This document shows positions 44,245 through 52,942 of a stretch of DNA of 64,000 nucleotides, piece by piece. Under the pieces are notes generated by a model. That model searched no databases, was not told the DNA's origin, and worked only from the letters and a program-made list of their open reading frames with translations. A program made the position numbers and the translations under genes. Origin of the DNA: Deltaproteobacteria bacterium (GTDB lineage Bacteria; Myxococcota_A; Polyangia; Polyangiales; Ga0077539); contig JAUXYJ010000055.1 in the NCBI GenBank assembly GCA_030694465.1, positions 501,496 through 565,495 of the forward strand, read 5' to 3'. Each line of letters starts with the position of its first letter. The stretch's first letter is position 1.

Positions 44245-44834
44245 CACTTGGCCTCTTCCCTTGCGCGCGCACGCTCGACCGCGGTGGGTTGACCAATCGC
44301 AGCGCGGAGGGCTTCGTAGGCTCGATGAGCGCGGAGCTTCATCGCGCCTGGGGTCGTCCCAGCGATTCGCGCGGCCTCTTGCATTCCGAGCCCTTGCACT
44401 TTGAGCAACACGATGGCCTCGCGCTGGTTGTCCGGAAGCGCTTGGAGTCGCTCGTAAAGGGCGCGCTCTTGGTCGTCGTCGAGTCGTGAGTCTTCGGGTA
44501 CTTCGGCCATGGGCGTGGGCTCGGGGACCGTGCCATCGTTGCTAAGATCTTCGGGTCTGCGTTGGCGTCGTCGTCGTTCATCGATGAGCGTTCGGCGTGC
44601 GATGGCGAAGACCCAGGGTTCTACGCGTGCACCGAGGGCGAAGGTGTCCCTTGCGCGATGGATCTTCAGAAAGGTTGTCTGGGTGAGATCTTCGGCCAGC
44701 ACTCGATTGCCGCTCAACGAAGCGAGCAGCCCACACACGCGCGGGGATAGTCGTTGAAACAGCAGCACAAAGGCACCCTGATCACCTTGCACGAATGCTT
44801 CCATCAGCGTTTCGAGCGAGCGCTCGTCGGCCAT
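44244..44834 (-). CDS. ECF-type RNA polymerase sigma factor
   Basis: The protein has about 196 residues. Region 2 has LFQRLSPRVCGLLASLSGNRVLAEDLTQTTFLKIHRARDTF and VEPWVFAIARRTLIDERRRRQR. Region 4 has LQALPDNQREAIVLLKVQGLGMQEAARIAGTTPGAMKLRAHRAYEALR. These are diagnostic of ECF sigma-70 factors. The downstream overlapping gene is a membrane anti-sigma factor. ATG 44834 was chosen; a GTG at 44882 would add 16 residues. No clear autoregulated promoter was identified by eye. Confidence 0.92.
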   Translation of the reverse strand: MADERSLETLMEAFVQGDQGAFVLLFQRLSPRVCGLLASLSGNRVLAEDLTQTTFLKIHRARDTFALGARVEPWVFAIARRTLIDERRRRQRRPEDLSNDGTVPEPTPMAEVPEDSRLDDDQERALYERLQALPDNQREAIVLLKVQGLGMQEAARIAGTTPGAMKLRAHRAYEALRAAIGQPTAVERARAREEAK

Positions 44835-45016
44835 CACTTGGCTTGACACTGCGTCGTTCTCTGGGTCTTTACGGGCGCGCACGGCGGCAGGTTACGCCAG
44901 AAAACAGGTGCTTCATGCAATCGATAAAAGCCCACATGAGCGCCCTCGCTGTTCGCCGCGCTTTGACGTGGTGCTCTAGCTCCTAAGCGCCCCGTCGTGA
45001 TAGGCACCCAACCTCA

Positions 45017-48000
45017 ATGTCCGCGCGCGATTACAAGCCCACGCTCCGCCTTCCTGACAGCCCCTTCTCGATGAAGGCAGATCTCGCCAAGCGAGAGCCT
45101 CAGTGGCTCGAGCGCTGGAAGTCCAATGCGACGTACCGCGCCGCGATGGACGCTGCGATTTTGCCTCCGTTTGTGTTTCACGACGGACCGCCCTACGCGA
45201 ACGGAGACATGCACTACGGGCATGTGCTTAACAACACGCTCAAAGACTTCGTTACGCGCTTTCGTTTGTCCGTCGGACACTCTGTGCGTTTTGTGCCTGG
45301 TTGGGACTGCCATGGCCTCCCCATCGAGCAAAACATTGAGCGAAAGCTCGGCGCGAAGAAGCGCGAGCTAAGCACCCAACAGCTCCGCGCGCTCTGCCGC
45401 GACGAAGCGCAAAAATGGGTACAGATCCAGTCCGAACAGCGTCAGCGCATCGGGATGCTTGGCACCTGGGATGAGCCTTACCTCACGATGCAGCCGCGCT
45501 TCGAAGCGCAGGTGATGCGTGCGCTTGCGTCCTTTGTGGACAAGGGTCTGCTCTACCGCGGGCGCAAGCCAGTGTGGTGGTCAACGGCCGAGCGCACGGC
45601 TCTCGCCGAGAGCGAGCTTGAGTACGAAGAAGGCCACCGCTCGCCGAGCGTGTATGTGCGCTTTGCTGCGACGCAGAGCGCTGTAGATTTGCTCGCCAAA
45701 CGATTTCCGACCATGCGACACAGCAACGTGTCACTGAGCGCCGTGATCTGGACGACGACCCCGTGGACGCTGCCGGCGAACCGCGCGCTCGCCGTGAACC
45801 CAGCGCTCGAGTACGTGCTCCTTGAGCGCCCGAACGACGCAGGGCTGACTGAATATTTGCTGGTCGCAGCCGCGCTCGCCGAGTCGTTTATCAAGGCGTG
45901 TGGATGGGGCGCGCCAGAGTCACTCCCACGAACGATGCACGGCGCCGGCGAGCCGCTGCTCGGCGCGGAGCTCGTAGGGCTCGCATTTTTGCATCCCTTC
46001 GAATCGCGAGAATCCCCAATTGTTTCAGCGGATTACGTTGAAGCCACCGCGGGCACCGGGGTTGTTCACACTGCCCCAGGACATGGCCGTGACGACTACA
46101 TGACCGGGACGCGCAACGGTCTGGTCGTGGACTCTCCGGTCGATGACGGCGGTGCGTTTACCGAGGAGCTCGGCCCGGTCGCGCAGTCGTGGGGCTTGGT
46201 GGGCAAGCACGTGTTCGACGGCAACCCGATCATCGTTGAGCAGCTCGCTGCGCTGGGGGTGCTCTGCAATCGCGCAGGCGAAGAGATTGTGCACAGCTAC
46301 CCGATCTCGTGGCGCTCCAAGAAGCCCTTGATCACCCGCGCGACGGTGCAATGGTTTATCGCCCTCGATGAGCCCATGGCGAGCGGCGCGCATCAGGGCC
46401 GAACTCTTCGCGATGTGGCGCTCACCGAGATCGACCGGCTCGCGGCCGAGGGGCACGCCGCAGCCGCGGCAGAGCGCGACGCGTGTGGATGGGTCCCTGC
46501 CTGGGGACGCGAGCGAATCCACGGGATGATCGCGGCGAGACCCGACTGGTGCATCTCGAGACAGCGCGCGTGGGGGCTGCCGATCCCGGCGCTGCACTGC
46601 GTGTCGTGTGAGAAAGCGACGATCACTCGCGCGCTCATTGAGCATGTCGCGGCGATCGTTCAGGCCAAGGGTGCAGACGCTTGGTACGACCCTGAGGTCG
46701 ACGTGATCCCGGCGGGCTTTGCGTGCGAACACTGTGGAAAATCCGACGGATTCACACGCGACCAGAACATTTTGGACGTGTGGTTCGAGTCTGGGAGCTC
46801 TTTCTTTGCGGTGTGCTCCGAAGGAAAAGACCTGCGAATTCCCGTTGATTTGTACCTCGAGGGAAGCGATCAGCACCGTGGCTGGTTTCACTCGTCACTG
46901 CTCGTGGGAATCGCGACTCTCGATCAAGCCCCGTACAACACTGTGGTCACGCACGGTTTTGTGGGCGAAAAAGTGCAGCGAACGTTGCCCGATGGCCGCG
47001 TCAAAGAGCAGCTCGTCGCGATCTCAAAGAGCGTGATCAACGAGAAGAAATCCCGCGGCGAAGACGTGAGCGTCTATGACCCGATGAAGGTCATCGCCAC
47101 CGACGGAGCCGAGATCCTGCGCTTGTGGGTCGCGTCCAATGACTTCACCGGCGACGTTGGGCTCTCGGCGCGAGGGTTTCAGCAGGTGCGTGAGGGCTAC
47201 CGCGCGATCCGCAATGTGCTGAGGTTTCTCTTGCAGGTGCTGCGCGGAGAGAGCCCCACGCCGATTGACCAGCTTGGGCACGACCTTGAGCCGCTCGATC
47301 GCTGGGCGCTGGGGCGATTGTCTGCGCTGGTCACGCATTGTGAGCAGAGCTACCGCCGCTACGAGTTTCGTGCGGTCATTGGCGCGGTCACCGAGTTTGT
47401 CTCGGACATGAGCGGGTTCTATCTCGATGTGTCCAAGGACTGGCTCTACAACGACGCGCCGAGCAGCCCACGGGTGCGCTCTTCGCTCGCGGTGATTGAC
47501 GCCATGGCGCGTGGGCTCGCGATGGTGCTCGCGCCCATCCTCCCGTTCACGGCAGAGGACCTCTGGGACCACCTCCCAAAGCGCACGGACGATCCAACGA
47601 GCGTGCATTTGTGCAGGTGGAAGTCACTCGCAGAGGTCTCGGATTTTGACGCGCTCGCCCAGTCTGTTGCAGATATTCGGGCGATCCGCGAGCGGGTCCA
47701 AGGCGCGCTTGAGCCGATGCTTCAGGCGTGGGGGGCAGAAAAATCTGGCGCGACCAAAGAGCAGCGAGAGCCCGGAGCAGACTCGGCGCGGTGGCCCGAA
47801 TCTGCGCGAATCGATCACGCACGTGATGTCCACGCGACGGTTGAGATCACCCTGGACGAGTCCTCGCGGATCGCGGCGCTTGGCCCGGTTCTTAGCGAGT
47901 GCCTGCTGCTGGGTGACCTCACGCTCAGGACAGGAGACAGCCGCCTCCCTCCTGTGATTGCGCGCGGATCCACGGTCGCGTGTGTGCGTTGTCGCCGCCG

Positions 48001-48082
48001 ATTGCCTAACGTGGCGGCTTCGACGTCGCTCTGTCCACGATGCACGCATGCCGTGGACGCGTGGGATGCCGCGCAGCCCTAA
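45017..48082 (+). CDS. ileS: Isoleucyl-tRNA synthetase
   Basis: The protein has 1,021 residues, longer than E. coli IleRS (about 940). Features in order: HIGH-region PPYANGDMHYGHVLNNTLKD, the editing domain (VIWTTTPWTLPANRAL, GTGVVHTAPGHGRDDY), SWRSKKPLITRATVQWF, a KMSKS region reading AISKSVIN instead of KMSKS-x-GN with extra residues after it, the anticodon-binding domain, and a C-terminal C-x2-C...C-x2-C zinc element. It charges tRNA-Ile. It is followed by lspA, a common pairing. The weak KMSKS is listed as a finding. Confidence 0.95.
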   Translation: MSARDYKPTLRLPDSPFSMKADLAKREPQWLERWKSNATYRAAMDAAILPPFVFHDGPPYANGDMHYGHVLNNTLKDFVTRFRLSVGHSVRFVPGWDCHGLPIEQNIERKLGAKKRELSTQQLRALCRDEAQKWVQIQSEQRQRIGMLGTWDEPYLTMQPRFEAQVMRALASFVDKGLLYRGRKPVWWSTAERTALAESELEYEEGHRSPSVYVRFAATQSAVDLLAKRFPTMRHSNVSLSAVIWTTTPWTLPANRALAVNPALEYVLLERPNDAGLTEYLLVAAALAESFIKACGWGAPESLPRTMHGAGEPLLGAELVGLAFLHPFESRESPIVSADYVEATAGTGVVHTAPGHGRDDYMTGTRNGLVVDSPVDDGGAFTEELGPVAQSWGLVGKHVFDGNPIIVEQLAALGVLCNRAGEEIVHSYPISWRSKKPLITRATVQWFIALDEPMASGAHQGRTLRDVALTEIDRLAAEGHAAAAAERDACGWVPAWGRERIHGMIAARPDWCISRQRAWGLPIPALHCVSCEKATITRALIEHVAAIVQAKGADAWYDPEVDVIPAGFACEHCGKSDGFTRDQNILDVWFESGSSFFAVCSEGKDLRIPVDLYLEGSDQHRGWFHSSLLVGIATLDQAPYNTVVTHGFVGEKVQRTLPDGRVKEQLVAISKSVINEKKSRGEDVSVYDPMKVIATDGAEILRLWVASNDFTGDVGLSARGFQQVREGYRAIRNVLRFLLQVLRGESPTPIDQLGHDLEPLDRWALGRLSALVTHCEQSYRRYEFRAVIGAVTEFVSDMSGFYLDVSKDWLYNDAPSSPRVRSSLAVIDAMARGLAMVLAPILPFTAEDLWDHLPKRTDDPTSVHLCRWKSLAEVSDFDALAQSVADIRAIRERVQGALEPMLQAWGAEKSGATKEQREPGADSARWPESARIDHARDVHATVEITLDESSRIAALGPVLSECLLLGDLTLRTGDSRLPPVIARGSTVACVRCRRRLPNVAASTSLCPRCTHAVDAWDAAQP

Positions 48083-48204
48083 GGGCTAGCTTGGCGTACG
48101 TTTTGTAAGAGTTTGTTATCCGAATCTTGAATTGTTGACCCGCCGCATCACAGCGAATATGCGGGTGAGATTTCACCAACCGATGAGAGAGTTGTTGCGC
48201 CCCC

Positions 48205-49011
48205 ATGAGTGACGTAAGCAAGCCTGCAGAGAGCCCAGCCACGGACGAGGATCAACTGAGCACCGAGGCCAAGAGCGACGGTGACGAGGCCGAGCAGTCG
48301 AGCCCTCCGCCCAGCGAATCGAGCGACGAAAGCGAGCTCGAGGGCAAGGCCTCGGACGAGGTCGAGGGCGGTGAAGAGGTGGTCGAGAAGCCCAAGGCCA
48401 AAGAGCCTCCGCCTGCGCCGCCAACGACCAAGCAGTGGATGATGTTCGCTGTGGTCGCGGCGCTCACCGCAGGCGCGGATCTTTGGAGCAAAGCGTGGGC
48501 CGTCAAGCGCCTCTCGATTCCGTCGCCGCGTGTGGTGCCGTTGTGCACTCCGCCTGCAGGAATGCAGCACTATATGCTGCAGCGCATCCCGCAGAATGAG
48601 CTCGTAGTCAACCGCAGCTATTTCGAGCTCCGCTACATGGAGAACTGCGGCGGCGCGTGGGGCTTGCTTCACGGCGCGCAGGAGAAGTTTCGCAGGCCGT
48701 TCTTCTTTCTCGTGACCGTGTTGGCCATCGGTTTCATCGTGCATCTCTACCGCACGCTTGAGAAAGACCAGCGCGCGATGCGGATCGCGCTTCCGCTGGT
48801 GTTGGGCGGCGCGGTGGGCAACCTCGTGGACCGTCTGCGACTGGGCTACGTGGTCGACTTCATCCTGATGCACTGGAAGGACAAGTACTATTGGCCGACC
48901 TACAACATCGCGGACGTCGCGATTACCATTGGCATCGCGCTGATGATCCTCGAGTTTATCTTTGGCGGCCGCTCCGCGTCCCCCGCGAAGGCCAAAGCAA
49001 AGAAGGCCTAG
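48205..49011 (+). CDS. lspA: Lipoprotein signal peptidase (signal peptidase II) with acidic N-terminal extension
   Basis: The C-terminal 190 residues are LspA. Catalytic aspartates lie in GGAVGNLVDRLRLGYVVDF and TYNIADVAITIG, and N-x2-GAWG-like ENCGGAWGLL is present, with four membrane helices. An extra N-terminal segment of about 75 residues is rich in Glu, Asp, Ser and Pro and is absent from typical LspA (about 165 residues). It removes signal peptides from the many lipoproteins encoded around it. It follows ileS by 122 bases. Confidence 0.92.
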   Translation: MSDVSKPAESPATDEDQLSTEAKSDGDEAEQSSPPPSESSDESELEGKASDEVEGGEEVVEKPKAKEPPPAPPTTKQWMMFAVVAALTAGADLWSKAWAVKRLSIPSPRVVPLCTPPAGMQHYMLQRIPQNELVVNRSYFELRYMENCGGAWGLLHGAQEKFRRPFFFLVTVLAIGFIVHLYRTLEKDQRAMRIALPLVLGGAVGNLVDRLRLGYVVDFILMHWKDKYYWPTYNIADVAITIGIALMILEFIFGGRSASPAKAKAKKA

Positions 49012-49042
49012 GGCGCCTCAGGCGGGCGCGACAGCGAGTGTG

Positions 49043-50302
49043 CTAGGACACCCTGCGTGCGCGCCGGCGGGAGGCCAGCATCGCGAGCGCAGCGACCAAG
49101 GGGGCCAAGGTCCCTGGGCCTGTGCCGTGCACCGAGCATCCGCCTGTCATCATCGGGGTGGTGACTCCGCCGTCTGGACCGGTCATGCCAGCGTCGGGTG
49201 CAGGGCCCGCCTCGGGGCCGGCGTCGGGTGCTGGGGGCGGGATGGTGCTCGGATCACGCACGCAGTGGGTGCTGGTGTCATTGCAAACGAAGTTCTCGGG
49301 ACACGCGGTGCAGTCGTTTGTGGTGCAACCGCGTACGCCGCCACCGATGGGCAAGCAGCGAGAAGGTGCAGCACACTGGATGTCACTCTGGCAGAGGTCT
49401 CCAATGGCGCCTTCTGCGGCCACGGGAGGGGTGACCCAGTCGGGTGCGGCATAGCTCCCGATCATGGCTGAGCGCTGGGCTTGAGCACGAATCCAGGCCG
49501 CGTACGAGTCCACGCGCGTGTAGATCGGCGAATCGCAGGATGTCGCCGACCCTCGGGAGAGGATCCCGAAGACTTCGTTCAGTTCATCGAGGGCGGGTCC
49601 GCCAGAGTCGCCTTGGCAGGTGCCTGTGTTGGCAAGAAACTCTTCGGCTGCGACGACGGTCAGGCCTGGGCGAGCCTGCGCGAGACCCACGTGCTCAACC
49701 GCGAGGCCTGCGCGCATACGCCGAGTGCCAGAGCCGCCGCCACGTCCATTGATCGCGCCATATCCGCTGGCCGTAAACGCTTCGTTGATAAACGATGCGA
49801 CATCGAGCCTTGGTCGAATGAGCGGGACCTCGGTGATGTACGAGCTCAAACGCAAGAGGGCGATGTCCTTGCCGCACATCGGCACGCCGGTGCTATCGGG
49901 CGGGATCATCACTTCGGCCACGCGGACGAAGCGAGAGCTCTGGGTGATCACCGAGTCCGTCGTCACCAAGAGGCCGCCTGGGTTGTAGGGTGCCGCCGCG
50001 GTCGATGGCTCGTAGGTCATGCCGTCCTGGGTAAACCGCGAACACACGATGGCTTCGCCCGAGATCTCGGACACGCAGTGGCGTGCGGTTAGCACCAAGT
50101 TGCGGGCAATGAGCGAGCCCGTGCAGGTACCAAGCCCGCCTCCGGACTGGATGACGATGCCAACGACGTTGGTGTGGATGGTGTCGTTAACGCCCCCAAA
50201 AATGCCCTGAGTCTGCTGTCCGACCTGCGACTCTTGCGCACATCCAGCGAGAGCGAGGGTGAGCAAGGGAAGTGTTTGAATCCATCGCGGGGAAGAACGC
50301 AT
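49043..50302 (-). CDS. Trypsin-like (S1) serine protease with lipobox and MYXO-CTERM-like tail
   Basis: The protein has 419 residues. The N-terminus has lipobox LALAGC (Cys near residue 21), then an IFGG activation-like site. The triad is His in LVLTARHC, Asp in DIALLRL and Ser in GTCQGDSGGP. A Cys-rich domain (CQSDIQCAAPSRC...) and an Asp/Pro/Gly linker follow. The C-terminus ([31 protein letters not shown]) resembles a MYXO-CTERM signal. Both anchors on one protein are unusual. ATG 50302 was chosen over 50323. It is convergent with lspA. Confidence 0.88.
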   Translation of the reverse strand: MRSSPRWIQTLPLLTLALAGCAQESQVGQQTQGIFGGVNDTIHTNVVGIVIQSGGGLGTCTGSLIARNLVLTARHCVSEISGEAIVCSRFTQDGMTYEPSTAAAPYNPGGLLVTTDSVITQSSRFVRVAEVMIPPDSTGVPMCGKDIALLRLSSYITEVPLIRPRLDVASFINEAFTASGYGAINGRGGGSGTRRMRAGLAVEHVGLAQARPGLTVVAAEEFLANTGTCQGDSGGPALDELNEVFGILSRGSATSCDSPIYTRVDSYAAWIRAQAQRSAMIGSYAAPDWVTPPVAAEGAIGDLCQSDIQCAAPSRCLPIGGGVRGCTTNDCTACPENFVCNDTSTHCVRDPSTIPPPAPDAGPEAGPAPDAGMTGPDGGVTTPMMTGGCSVHGTGPGTLAPLVAALAMLASRRRARRVS

Positions 50303-50519
50303 GGGAGATCCTCTGATTCGCAAGTGAGAAGGGGCTTAGCGAGCGGTAGGCAAGTGAGGCACCACGCTAGCACCATCACCGACACACTTGGACGCTACGA
50401 TGCGCGAAGCAACAGCGTGAAAGTGTTGTGAAATCTCTGATGGGGAACTTATCCCCACGCACTACGCTCCGCATCGCGGATGGCTACAGTGCGTCAACGC
50501 GTGGCGTCATCGATGAGGC

Positions 50520-51095
50520 CTAGCTGCCGTATCGCGCTACGAGCGCGGTGGCCCGCTCGACGAAGGCGGCCATGTGAAATCGCTCGAAATCTGCCCAGGT
50601 TGCCAGGGTTTTGGTGTCGCGCACACGATCGAGAAAGAGCAAGCCATCGAGGTGATCGCACTCGTGCTGGTAGGTCCCCGCCGTGAGTCCTCGCACGGTC
50701 TGCTCGATGGTGTTGCCGTGGCGATCCAGGGCCGTGACGCGCAATTGGGTGAACCGAGGGGCGACGCCGCGGAGGTTGGGTACGCTCAAGCAGCCCTCGT
50801 AGTTGTCGAAGGTTTCGTCAGTGAGGGGCTCAAGGACGGGGTTCACAAGCACGGTCAGCGGGATGTCGGGCTTGTAGGGATAGCGAGGATTTTTCTTCAC
50901 TTCCATCGCGATAATCCGGATCGGAACATAGATCTGTGGTGCCGCAAGACCCGCCCCGTTCGCGTCGTGCATGGTCTCGATGAGGTCATCGATAAACGCT
51001 TGCGTGTCGGGCTGCAAAAGCTCTTCGCGTGTGAGCTCGCGCGAACGCTCGCGCAGTACTGGGTGTCCGACCGTGGCGATCTTTCGCAGTGTCAT
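50520..51095 (-). CDS. def: Peptide deformylase
   Basis: The protein has 191 residues. The three deformylase motifs are visible: GAGLAAPQIYVPIRI (motif I), YEGCLSVPNLRG (motif II, Cys metal ligand) and QHECDHLDGLLFLDRV (motif III, H-E-x2-H). It removes the formyl group from nascent proteins. It is downstream of apaG on the same strand, 16 bases away, so the two probably form an operon. Confidence 0.95.
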   Translation of the reverse strand: MTLRKIATVGHPVLRERSRELTREELLQPDTQAFIDDLIETMHDANGAGLAAPQIYVPIRIIAMEVKKNPRYPYKPDIPLTVLVNPVLEPLTDETFDNYEGCLSVPNLRGVAPRFTQLRVTALDRHGNTIEQTVRGLTAGTYQHECDHLDGLLFLDRVRDTKTLATWADFERFHMAAFVERATALVARYGS

Positions 51096-51111
51096 AACGA
51101 TGCCGGCGCTT

Positions 51112-51495
51112 TCAGTTCATCGAGTGGGGGAGCGCGAGGTCAAACGGCGCGACCACGGCGTCGAAACGCTCACCGCTCTCGGTGACCATTTGATAGGTAC
51201 CCTGCATGGTGCCGCGCGCGGTCGCGATGCCCGAGAAGCTCTTGTACTCAAAGAACTGACCGCCTCGTAGGACTGGCTGAGCGCCGACGACTCCGTCGCC
51301 TCGAACCTCTTGAACGAGCCCGTTTCCGTCAGTGATAATCCAGTGACGCGAGCGCAGTTGCGTGGTCTCGCTTCCCTCGTTGGTGATCCGAACAGAGTAC
51401 GCGAAGACGTACTGTTTTTGTGCCGGCGATGAGCGCTCTGGCAAGTAGCTTGCCTCGACGGTCACCCGGATTCCTCGTGTAATTGCAGTGCTCAC
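51112..51495 (-). CDS. apaG: ApaG domain protein
   Basis: The protein has 127 residues from GTG 51495, matching the family length of about 125. Hallmarks are QKQYVFAYSVRITNEG, LRSRHWIITDGNGLVQEVRGDGVVGAQPVLRGGQFFEYKS and GTMQGTYQM. ApaG is a small fibronectin-III-like protein whose biochemical role is not settled. A TTG at 51528 could add 11 residues. It precedes def on the same strand. Confidence 0.9.
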   Translation of the reverse strand: MSTAITRGIRVTVEASYLPERSSPAQKQYVFAYSVRITNEGSETTQLRSRHWIITDGNGLVQEVRGDGVVGAQPVLRGGQFFEYKSFSGIATARGTMQGTYQMVTESGERFDAVVAPFDLALPHSMN

Positions 51496-51653
51496 AGTGG
51501 AGAAGCACGATGACTTGCGTGGCCTCAACGTTCAACTGGATTGAGTGAAATAACAGCCCATTGAATCGTCCGGGTCCTTCGTTTGCTGTGCCTCGATGCC
51601 CTCACGCTCGTGGTGCTTGCGCGTGATCGGTGGGTGTGCGTTGGTGCTCTACG

Positions 51654-52877
51654 GTGAACGATCGAGACCAAGAGCCCCACGCGCGCAAGGCCCGCCTGCT
51701 GCATCCCACCGTGATCGGCCTCGGCCTCGTGAGCCTGTTGACCGACGCCGCGTCGGAGATGATCTGGCCGCTGTTGCCTGTGCTCTTGGCCGAGACCATG
51801 CACGCGAGCCTCGCCTATGTCGGCGTGATCGAGGGCATCGCCGATGCGACCGCTTCGCTAGGAAAATACCTCGTCGGACGCCGCTCTGATCGCATCGCGA
51901 AGCGCAAGCCATTTGTCCTCGCTGGATACTCTCTCTCGACGCTGATGCGACCGCTGCTCGCGCTCGCTGTCTCGCCCTGGCACGCGTTGGTGATCCGAGT
52001 CCTCGATCGGGTCGGAAAGGGCCTCCGCTCGGCACCTCGCGACGCGCTCATTGCGCAGGTCACAGACGGTCCCTCTCGCACGGTCTCGTTTGGCTTTCAT
52101 CGCGCGATGGACAACCTCGGGGCGGTGATTGGGCCGCTGCTCGCGCTGCTTGTCCTGAGTCTAACCGGAGACAACATCCGCGCGGTGGCGTGGGCGACCT
52201 GTGTGCCCGGGGCGCTCTCGGTGCTCGCGATCGTGTTGCTCGTGCGTGAGAAGACCGCTGAGACGCCAAGTCCGGTCCAAGAAATAGCCAAAGCTGCATC
52301 AGATGTTGCGCCCATTTCGCGTGCGTTTTACCAGTATCTTGCAGCAGTCGGAGTGTTCTCGCTTGCCAACGCAAGTGACGTGTTCTTGCTAGCCCACGCG
52401 CGCCGTCGAGGTGTCTCCGTGCGAGACATGGCGCTCCTCTGGGCTGCGCTCAACGCGGTCCGCGCGCTCTCAGCGACCCCAGGTGCGATGCTCGCGCAGC
52501 GCATCGGTCGACGACGTGCGCTCACGATCGGATGGATCGTGTACGGCGTGTGTTACCTGCTGTTTTCTCAATCGCAACGACCTGCAACGATCCTGGCCAT
52601 CGTGATTCTTTATGGGAGCTACTACGGGCTCACGGAGGGCGCTGAGAAATCACTGGTCGCCGACCTAGTTCCAGCGCAGCGTTTGGGGCAAGCGTTTGGA
52701 GCCTTCGCGCTTGTTCAGGGCGTGGGGGCGCTGTTCGCGGGGCTCTTGTTTGCGCTGCTGTTTTCGTCGGGTAGTGGCGTGTGGGCGTTTTACGCATGCG
52801 CGGCGCTCGCGTGGGCCTCTGCATGGATCCTTTGGGTGGTCTCTAGAGGGACCGTCGACAAAGCAGCAAGCAAGTGA
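51654..52877 (+). CDS. Major facilitator superfamily transporter
   Basis: The protein has about 407 residues with roughly 12 hydrophobic segments. MFS features include LVSLLTDAASEMIWPLLPVLLAETMHAS in helix 1 and the loop-2/3 motif region LGKYLVGRRSDRIAKRKPFVLAGY. RVLDRVGKGLRSAPRDALIA is a stretch typical of a group of uncharacterised prokaryotic MFS permeases. The substrate is unknown. The start could be GTG 51654 or the upstream 51630. Confidence 0.87.
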   Translation: MNDRDQEPHARKARLLHPTVIGLGLVSLLTDAASEMIWPLLPVLLAETMHASLAYVGVIEGIADATASLGKYLVGRRSDRIAKRKPFVLAGYSLSTLMRPLLALAVSPWHALVIRVLDRVGKGLRSAPRDALIAQVTDGPSRTVSFGFHRAMDNLGAVIGPLLALLVLSLTGDNIRAVAWATCVPGALSVLAIVLLVREKTAETPSPVQEIAKAASDVAPISRAFYQYLAAVGVFSLANASDVFLLAHARRRGVSVRDMALLWAALNAVRALSATPGAMLAQRIGRRRALTIGWIVYGVCYLLFSQSQRPATILAIVILYGSYYGLTEGAEKSLVADLVPAQRLGQAFGAFALVQGVGALFAGLLFALLFSSGSGVWAFYACAALAWASAWILWVVSRGTVDKAASK

Positions 52878-52942
52878 GCGGCAGGTGCGAACCGTGCGTG
52901 CAACGCGAGGTGTATCGCTGATAGGCTCTCGCCTGACCCGCC

